Below are positions 59,140 through 64,000 of a stretch of 64,000 nt of DNA, one piece after another (the stretch's first letter is position 1; each line of letters begins with the position of its first letter). Location of the stretch: assembly GCF_050632385.1 (NCBI RefSeq), contig NZ_CP192599.1:3038001-3102000 (forward strand). The letters are read 5' to 3'. Under the pieces are notes generated by a model that saw only the letters and a program-made list of their open reading frames with translations, did not search any database and was not told the DNA's origin. The stretch comes from Humitalea sp050632385. Lineage in GTDB: Bacteria > Pseudomonadota > Alphaproteobacteria > Acetobacterales > Acetobacteraceae. Both the position numbers and the translations under genes were made by a program.

Positions 59140-59247
59140 CTAGACCGCGATGCGTTCGCATTCGCTCACGCATCGCGGTCTAGCTTGTTGTTTTGTCGCG
59201 TGATTCAGCCCTGCGGCGCATTCGCGCCTACGGCCATCATGCTCTAG
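59140..59247. repeat. 108-bp CTAG-bounded two-hairpin element (copy B)
   Basis: It starts CTAGACCGCGATGCGT and returns to its exact complement ACGCATCGCGGTCTAG, a perfect 16-bp stem. A linker CTTGTTGTTTTGTC follows, then a weaker hairpin around ATTC, ending ATGCTCTAG. Read on the minus strand it lines up base for base with the copy at 38680-38787: same length, CTAGAGCAT start, AAAACAACAA linker at the same place and GAGC/GAACG later. The end CTAG supplies the TAG stop of msrP. It separates two convergent genes. Confidence 0.85.
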
Positions 59248-60194
59248 GCCCAGAGGCGTTCCCGCTCCAACCCACGGTACAGGTCGGCGACAAACTCGCC
59301 GTAGCCGTTGAAGATGCGCGTCGGGACGCGTTCGTTGGTACCCAGCAGCCGTTCGGTCGCCTGGCTCCAGCGCGGATGCGGCACCTCGGGGTTCACATTC
59401 GCCCAGAAGCCGTATTCGGAACCCTGGATCTGTTCCCAATAGGATACGGGGCGCTGGTCCGAGAGGGTGATGCGCGCCAGGCTCTTGCCGTGCTTGAAGC
59501 CGTATTTCCACGGGAAGACCACGCGGATCGGGCCGCCATTCTGCGGCGGGCAGGGCTTGCCGTACATGCCGACGACGACGAAGGCCATTTCATTGGCCGC
59601 TTCCTCGATCGTGCAGCCTTCCTTGTAGGGCCAGGGATACCAGGACTGGCGCAGCCCGGGCATGTTGGCGCGGTCGGCGGCGGTTTCGAAGACCACGTAT
59701 TTCGCCGCCGAGGTCGGGGCGGCGAGTTTCAGCAATTCGGAGAGCGGGAAGCCGGTATAGACGGCGGTCATCGCCCAGCCTTCGACGCAGCGCATCCGCA
59801 GGACCCGCTCTTCCAGCGGCATGCGGCGGATGATGTCGTCGATGTCCAGGTCCTGCGCCGTGCCGACCATGCCGCCGATACGCAAGGTCCAGGGCCGCTG
59901 CGGCAGGCGCTGCGCCAGGCGCGAGATGCCCTTGTCGGTGCCGAACTCATAAAAATTGTTGTAGGTCGTCGCCTCGCGCTCGGCGGTCACGGCGCGATCC
60001 GGGCGGAAGCGGGTATTACGCATCGCGGCCATCGGGTTCGGCGCGTCGCCGGCCGGGGCCGCACCTTGGGCCAGGGCGGCCCCGGGCAGCAGCATGGCGG
60101 AGGCCCCCATCAGCGCCCGGCGGTTCAGCACCACGGATTCGGGGGTCGCAAGACGTTCGGGGATTTCCCAGCCGCGCGGAATACGGATGTTCAT
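59244..60194 (-). CDS. msrP: Protein-methionine-sulfoxide reductase catalytic subunit MsrP (YedY)
   Basis: A molybdopterin enzyme of 316 residues that repairs oxidised methionine in periplasmic proteins. A Tat-type signal has Arg25-Arg26 in NRRALMGASAMLLPGAALA. The sulfite-oxidase fold carries the Mo ligand Cys136 in RMRCVEGWAMTA. Further marks are GWAMTAVYTGFPL, NGGPIRVVFPWKYGFKHGKS and YWEQIQGSEYGFWANVNP. Its heme partner MsrQ is not next to it, which is unusual since msrPQ normally form an operon. No strong Shine-Dalgarno is seen before the ATG at 60194. The stop is formed by the palindromic element. Confidence 0.94.
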   Translation of the reverse strand: MNIRIPRGWEIPERLATPESVVLNRRALMGASAMLLPGAALAQGAAPAGDAPNPMAAMRNTRFRPDRAVTAEREATTYNNFYEFGTDKGISRLAQRLPQRPWTLRIGGMVGTAQDLDIDDIIRRMPLEERVLRMRCVEGWAMTAVYTGFPLSELLKLAAPTSAAKYVVFETAADRANMPGLRQSWYPWPYKEGCTIEEAANEMAFVVVGMYGKPCPPQNGGPIRVVFPWKYGFKHGKSLARITLSDQRPVSYWEQIQGSEYGFWANVNPEVPHPRWSQATERLLGTNERVPTRIFNGYGEFVADLYRGLERERLWA

Positions 60195-60247
60195 GTGGTC
60201 TGTCCTTCGTCTCGGCACAGGGGAGGTTGTCCCCGCGCCGCCCGCCG

Positions 60248-61702
60248 TCAAGGCTTCGGGCGCGGCAACACGGCCACGGGTGGCATCTCCGCCCGAACGG
60301 TGACGCGGTAGAGCCGGTAACGCTCCGCCTCGATCCCGCCGCGCGCGCGGATGATGCCGCCGAGGGGGACCGCCTCTGGCCAAAGCGGGGCTCCCTCACC
60401 TCGTCTTTCGCTGCGGACCAGCAATCCGGTTACGCCGGATTCCGGCGTCGGAAGATTAAAAAGATCCCAGCGGTCGGAAATCGCCATCACCGCGACGCCG
60501 GGCGGTAGGCGCAGCGCCAGTTCGGCGGCCAGGCCGTATTCCTCGGCGGCGACGAAGGCGAGCCCAGCGTCGCGGCGCGCGGCCTCGACCTCGGCCGTGA
60601 ACGCGGTCCATCCGGCCAGTCGCGCGAGCGAGGGGTCGGAGCGTCGCGGCAAGGGCAGCGGGCCGAGGGTCGCCTGCACCAGCCCGAGGATCGCGAGCAC
60701 CAGCCCCAGGCCTAGGGCCGGTCGCCGCCACCCATCCCAGCGCGGCCCGAGCATGCCCGCGGCCGCGAGGCAGGCGGCGGGGTAGAGGATCGCCGGCCAA
60801 TTGCCTTGCACCCGGCTTCCGGTCGCCTGCCAGAGGAACAGCGCCGCCCCGGGCACGATCAGCGCCGCCAGCAGCGCCGCCCCCGCATCGCGCCGCCGCA
60901 GCGCCGCCCAGAGCGCCACGGCCCCGCCCACGACGCAAAGCACGAAGACGAGCGGTGTCGCCAGCCCGGCCTGGCCGCCCAGGAACTCCCAGACAAAGCG
61001 CAAGCCGGCGCCGCCGGTCGCCGTGCCCGCCCGGCCGCCCTGTTTGGCGAAGGACGCCCAGCCATGCGCCGCGTTCCAGGCGATGACGGGGGCGAAGATC
61101 AGGACCGCGAGCGCCCCACCGGCCCAGAGCTGCCACCGCAGCAGCCAGTGCCGCGCCGCCCCCACCACCCAGATCGCCAGGCCCAGCCCCAGCAGGACGG
61201 CGGTGTATTTCGACAGCAGCGCCAGCCCGGCGAAACAGCCCACCGCCAGCCACCAGCGCCCGTCCTGCGACACATGCAGCCGCACCGCGGCCCAGAGCGC
61301 CAGGCACCAGAACACCACCAGCGGCGTGTCCGGCGTGACCAGCACCGCCCCCGCATTGGCGAAAAGCGTCGCGTTGAACAGCGCGGCCCCCCAGGCACCC
61401 GCCCCAGGTCGTGCCGGGAACAGACGCCGCCCGGCGTCCCAAAGCGCGACGGACGCCAGCGCCAGCCCGAGAGGTCCGAGCAGGCGAATGCCCAAAGGGG
61501 TCTCGCCCAGGACAAGCGTCCCGGCCCGGATCCAGGCCGCGACCATCGGCGGATGATCGAGGTAGCCCCAGGCCAGCGCACCGGACCAGATCCAGTAATA
61601 GGCCTCATCCGGCGCGATCGGCACCGCCGCCGCCGCCGCCAACCGCACCAGGGTCAGCAGCAGCAGGGCCAGCGCCCAGTTGCGATCCGTGCTACCTTGC
61701 AC
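60248..61702 (-). CDS. Family 39 (ArnT/PMT-like) membrane glycosyltransferase
   Basis: An integral membrane glycosyltransferase of 484 residues using polyprenyl-linked sugar. About ten hydrophobic helices are seen. The catalytic acidic loop is PIAPDEAYYWIW near the N-terminus with the following GYLDHPPMVA, both hallmarks of the DolP-mannosyl/ArnT fold. The last 130 residues form a soluble periplasmic domain. The reading frame starts with a GTG ending at 61702, overlapping the end of the preceding glycosyltransferase gene by 11 bases. The pair probably builds a lipid-linked sugar and moves it to an envelope acceptor such as lipid A or O-antigen. Confidence 0.88.
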   Translation of the reverse strand: MQGSTDRNWALALLLLTLVRLAAAAAVPIAPDEAYYWIWSGALAWGYLDHPPMVAAWIRAGTLVLGETPLGIRLLGPLGLALASVALWDAGRRLFPARPGAGAWGAALFNATLFANAGAVLVTPDTPLVVFWCLALWAAVRLHVSQDGRWWLAVGCFAGLALLSKYTAVLLGLGLAIWVVGAARHWLLRWQLWAGGALAVLIFAPVIAWNAAHGWASFAKQGGRAGTATGGAGLRFVWEFLGGQAGLATPLVFVLCVVGGAVALWAALRRRDAGAALLAALIVPGAALFLWQATGSRVQGNWPAILYPAACLAAAGMLGPRWDGWRRPALGLGLVLAILGLVQATLGPLPLPRRSDPSLARLAGWTAFTAEVEAARRDAGLAFVAAEEYGLAAELALRLPPGVAVMAISDRWDLFNLPTPESGVTGLLVRSERRGEGAPLWPEAVPLGGIIRARGGIEAERYRLYRVTVRAEMPPVAVLPRPKP

Positions 61703-62792
61703 GCCAGACCAGCGTGCTGGAGACGGCGTAGTTCCACACCACGGTCAGGGCAGCGCCCGCGGCGCCGGCCAGGCGCCACCCCGCCACCTGGTCCGACACC
61801 AGGAGCGAGGAAATGCCGACATTGGCGAAGGCCCCAAGCCCGCAGACCACGTAGAACAGCAGCAGGCCCCGCCACAGGCCAGCCCCGCGCAGGCGCACGT
61901 CGCGGTAGGTCAGCGTGTTGTTCAGCCAGAAATTCGCCGTCATCGCGACCAGCGTCGCCGACCATTGCGCCGCTGTGAAGGACAGGCCGATGCCGCGGAC
62001 CGCAAGGTTCAGCGCCAGAAGATGCACCAGCACCCCGACCACGCCGACCAGGGCAAAGCCCAGGAAGCGCAGCGGCACCGCGCCGCCAAAGCGCTTGTCC
62101 AGCAACAACCCCGCGAAATCCAGCAGCACCAGCGCATCCAGCTTGCTCTCGCCAGCCTGGCGGGCGCGGAAGACGTAGGGGATTTCGGCGATGCGCGGCG
62201 GGCTCGGCAGGGAGAGCAGGATATCGAGCAGGATCTTGAAACCCCGCGCGGTCAGCCGGGGGGCCGCGGTCTCGATCACCGCCCGCCGCAGCAGGAAGAA
62301 GCCGCTCATCGGGTCGCTGACGGGCGCGGGCAGCAGCAGGCGCGCTGCCCAGCCGCCGAGATCGGACACTTTGCGGCGGGCGGCCGACAGGCCCTGGCCC
62401 ACGGTGCCGCCCTCGACATGGCGGCTGCCGATGGCGATGTCGGCGCCGTCCTCGGCCGCCGCCAGCATGGCCGGCAGGGCGGCCTCGTCATGCTGCAAAT
62501 CGCCGTCCATCACGGCGACGTAGGGGGCGGAGGTGGCGAGCATCCCCTCGACGCAGGCCGAGGACAGGCCGCGCCGCCCGACACGGCGGATCACGCGTAT
62601 GCGCGGGTCGGTCTCGGCCAGGCGGCGCGCTTCATGGGCCGTGCCGTCCGGGCTGTCGTCGTCGACGAAGATCGCTTCCCAGGCGATGCCCGCCAGTGCC
62701 ACGTCCAGCCGCGCGGCCAGGGGCGCGACATTGGCGGCCTCGTTGTAACAGGGGATGACGACGGCCAGGTGTGCTGGCAGGGCGTGGTGCAT
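61692..62792 (-). CDS. Family 2 glycosyltransferase fused to a GtrA-like flippase domain
   Basis: A 366-residue fusion. The N-terminal part (about 8-235) is a polyprenyl-phosphate glycosyltransferase: VVIPCYNEAANVAPL, FVDDDSPDG and VMDGDLQHDE are the nucleotide-sugar motifs, and GRRGLSSACVEGM is typical of DPM1/GtrB. The C-terminal part (about 240-366) is a four-helix GtrA-like membrane domain with FALVGVVGVLVHLL and ANFWLNNTLTYRDVRL. It should both charge the lipid carrier and help flip it. The ATG at 62792 is used. An in-frame ATG ending at 62876 would overlap the divergent greB start. Confidence 0.9.
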   Translation of the reverse strand: MHHALPAHLAVVIPCYNEAANVAPLAARLDVALAGIAWEAIFVDDDSPDGTAHEARRLAETDPRIRVIRRVGRRGLSSACVEGMLATSAPYVAVMDGDLQHDEAALPAMLAAAEDGADIAIGSRHVEGGTVGQGLSAARRKVSDLGGWAARLLLPAPVSDPMSGFFLLRRAVIETAAPRLTARGFKILLDILLSLPSPPRIAEIPYVFRARQAGESKLDALVLLDFAGLLLDKRFGGAVPLRFLGFALVGVVGVLVHLLALNLAVRGIGLSFTAAQWSATLVAMTANFWLNNTLTYRDVRLRGAGLWRGLLLFYVVCGLGAFANVGISSLLVSDQVAGWRLAGAAGAALTVVWNYAVSSTLVWRAR

Positions 62793-62874
62793 GGTGGCGC
62801 CCGCATAGCCCGCCCCGGCCGATACGGCGAGGGCGGGCCTTGCCGCGCCGCGCCGCCGGCGCCATCCATCGGTC

Positions 62875-63414
62875 ATGGACGACGATGATGACGACGAAGG
62901 CCCACCGGGCCTGCCACCGGGCACGCCATTCTACATGACGCCAAAGGGGGCGGCTGCCCTGCAGGACGAACTGCGCCGGTTGTGGGACGAGGAACGGCCG
63001 AAGGTGACGGAAATCGTCTCCTGGGCCGCCGCCCAGGGCGACCGCAGCGAGAACGCCGACTACCAATACGGCAAGCGCCGCCTGCGTGAGATCGACCGGC
63101 GCGTGCGGTTTCTGCGCCGGCGCCTGGACCGCGTGCAGGTGGTCGACCCCGCGGCCCAGACCCGCCGCGACCGGGTGTATTTCGGCGCCACCGTGACCTG
63201 GGCCCGCGCCGATGACACGGAGGCGAGTGCCACCATCGTCGGCGTGGATGAGGCCGATCCGGCCAAGGGCCGCATTTCCTGGGTCTCGCCGATCGGGCGG
63301 GCGTTGCTGGGCAAGCAACCGGGCGACACAATCCGCCTGCGAACCCCGGCGGGGCTGGAGGAGATCGAGTTGGTCGCGATCCGCTACCTCGACGACGACG
63401 GAGATCGTTCATGA
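62875..63414 (+). CDS. greB: Transcription elongation factor GreB
   Basis: A GreA/GreB factor of 179 residues that rescues stalled RNA polymerase by RNA cleavage. An acidic leader (MDDDDDDEG) is followed by the family start YMTPKGAAALQDELRRLWDEE. The coiled-coil tip GDRSENADYQYGKRRL holds the acidic residues that act in the secondary channel, and the C-terminal FKBP-like domain has ISWVSPIGRALLGKQPGD. The YGKRRLREIDRRVRFL stretch is GreB-like. The stop overlaps the next gene by four bases. Confidence 0.92.
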   Translation: MDDDDDDEGPPGLPPGTPFYMTPKGAAALQDELRRLWDEERPKVTEIVSWAAAQGDRSENADYQYGKRRLREIDRRVRFLRRRLDRVQVVDPAAQTRRDRVYFGATVTWARADDTEASATIVGVDEADPAKGRISWVSPIGRALLGKQPGDTIRLRTPAGLEEIELVAIRYLDDDGDRS

Positions 63415-64000
63415 CCGCATCGCCTGCCGCCCGCTTGCGCGCCCACCTGGCCGGGCGCGAGGCCCTGGTGGTCCCCGGCGTCTGGGACGCCATGTCCGCG
63501 CGCCTCGCCGAACAGGCCGGCTTCGGTGCGAGTTTCATGAGCGGCTATGCCGTCAGCGCGACGCGGATTGGCGAGCCGGATGCGGGGCTGATCTCCTATG
63601 GCGAGATGATTTCGGCCGGGCGCGACCTTTGCGCCGCGACCGCGCTGCCGGTGATCGGCGACGCCGATACGGGGTTCGGCAACCCGATGAACGTCCGCCG
63701 CACCGTGGCCGGCTACCACGCCGCGGGCTTCGCCGCCGTGATGGTCGAGGATCAGGTTTTCCCAAAGCGCTGCGGCTATGCCCAGGGTGTCGAGGTCGTC
63801 GCGCGCGACGTGGCGCTGACCCGGCTGCGCGCGGCGCTGGACGAGCGGGACGCGATCCGCGCCCGCGGCGGCGACGTGCTGGTGATCGGCCGGACCGATA
63901 GCCGCGCCGCCGCCGACCTGGATGAAGCCCTGTGGCGCTGCGCCGCCTTTGCCGGGCTGGGCGCCGATATCGTCTATTTCGAAGGCCCCACGGATGTCAG
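63411..64000 (+). CDS. Isocitrate lyase / PEP mutase family protein (partial at window edge)
   Basis: The first 196 residues of a PEP mutase/isocitrate lyase superfamily enzyme, cut by the window end. These enzymes make or break C-C or C-P bonds next to a carboxylate, for example 2-methylisocitrate lyase, oxaloacetate decarboxylase or carboxyvinyl-carboxyphosphonate mutase. Motifs are VVPGVWDAMSARLAEQAGF, the metal-binding GDADTGFGNP near 83-92, and VMVEDQVFPKRCGYAQG. In the latter, KRCG is the active-site loop and His is replaced by Tyr compared with KRCGH of methylisocitrate lyases. It overlaps greB by four bases. Confidence 0.85.
   Translation, partial: MTASPAARLRAHLAGREALVVPGVWDAMSARLAEQAGFGASFMSGYAVSATRIGEPDAGLISYGEMISAGRDLCAATALPVIGDADTGFGNPMNVRRTVAGYHAAGFAAVMVEDQVFPKRCGYAQGVEVVARDVALTRLRAALDERDAIRARGGDVLVIGRTDSRAAADLDEALWRCAAFAGLGADIVYFEGPTDV

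Noticed and set aside
1..64000. CRISPR arrays, rRNA genes or complete insertion sequences
   Set aside because: No regularly spaced repeat-spacer blocks, no rRNA sequence and no transposase reading frame were recognised.

Overview
The window is very GC-rich, almost fully coding DNA. It looks like a chromosomal segment of an alphaproteobacterium, most likely Acetobacteraceae (Roseomonas-like). The taxonomic call rests on the gene order bamE / cytochrome bc1 chaperone / DUF177-rpmF-plsX-fabH-ihfA-merR, on rpiB-glyA-nrdR-ribD-ribE-ribBA-ribH-nusB-thiL, on orphan Bug/TTT-type binding proteins, and on the style of the intergenic hairpin repeats. It is inference, because no rRNA gene is present.

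Layout. Positions 1-2742: an L-idonate / ketogluconate dehydrogenase set, with idnD cut by the window edge. 2790-4778: a FUSC-type membrane transporter. 4791-8573: a small catabolic-looking group (polysaccharide deacetylase, ketopantoate-reductase-like protein, SDR, TTT binding protein). 8606-21097: half of a type VI secretion system on the minus strand, in two blocks. The first is vgrG-DUF6931-PAAR and the second is tagH-tssK-tssL-tssM-tagF-PP2C phosphatase. The sheath, Hcp, ClpV, baseplate and TssJ genes are not here. 21279-26810: an M48 lipoprotein protease facing a five-gene catabolic operon (ABC binding protein, hydantoinase, SDR, DUF1445 hydro-lyase, GlcG-like protein). 26892-26968: tRNA-Pro(GGG).

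27029-34906 holds housekeeping genes: merR, ihfA, fabH, plsX, rpmF, DUF177, bc1 chaperone, bamE, an MFS transporter, thiL and nusB. 34903-40562 holds the riboflavin operon with nrdR, glyA and rpiB. 40720-45063: an O-acetylhomoserine sulfhydrylase and a three-subunit membrane-type GMC dehydrogenase (small Tat subunit, flavoprotein, cytochrome c). 45166-50502: hemB, a hydrolase, a CoA-transferase, and an aldehyde dehydrogenase coupled to an unknown gene. 50522-59114: an ABC exporter, a UPF0114 protein, pyrG, a Hanks-type kinase, secG, tpiA and a PpiD-like folding factor. 59244 to the end: msrP, two glycosyltransferase genes, greB and a truncated isocitrate-lyase/PEP-mutase family gene.

The most unusual signals are these. 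(1) Riboflavin synthase can only keep its conserved N-terminus if translation starts at an ATT codon, which has a well-placed GGAGG. (2) A family of palindromic intergenic elements bounded by CTAG or TAG has ends that supply the stop codons of the adjacent genes. Two copies are exactly 108 bp and colinear, one is a 59-bp near-perfect palindrome, and one is an inverted pair of structured repeats. (3) The T6SS FHA protein carries ten DPF motifs in its linker. (4) RibBA has a GTP cyclohydrolase II domain that has lost its zinc cysteines. (5) A near-consensus IHF site lies in front of ihfA.
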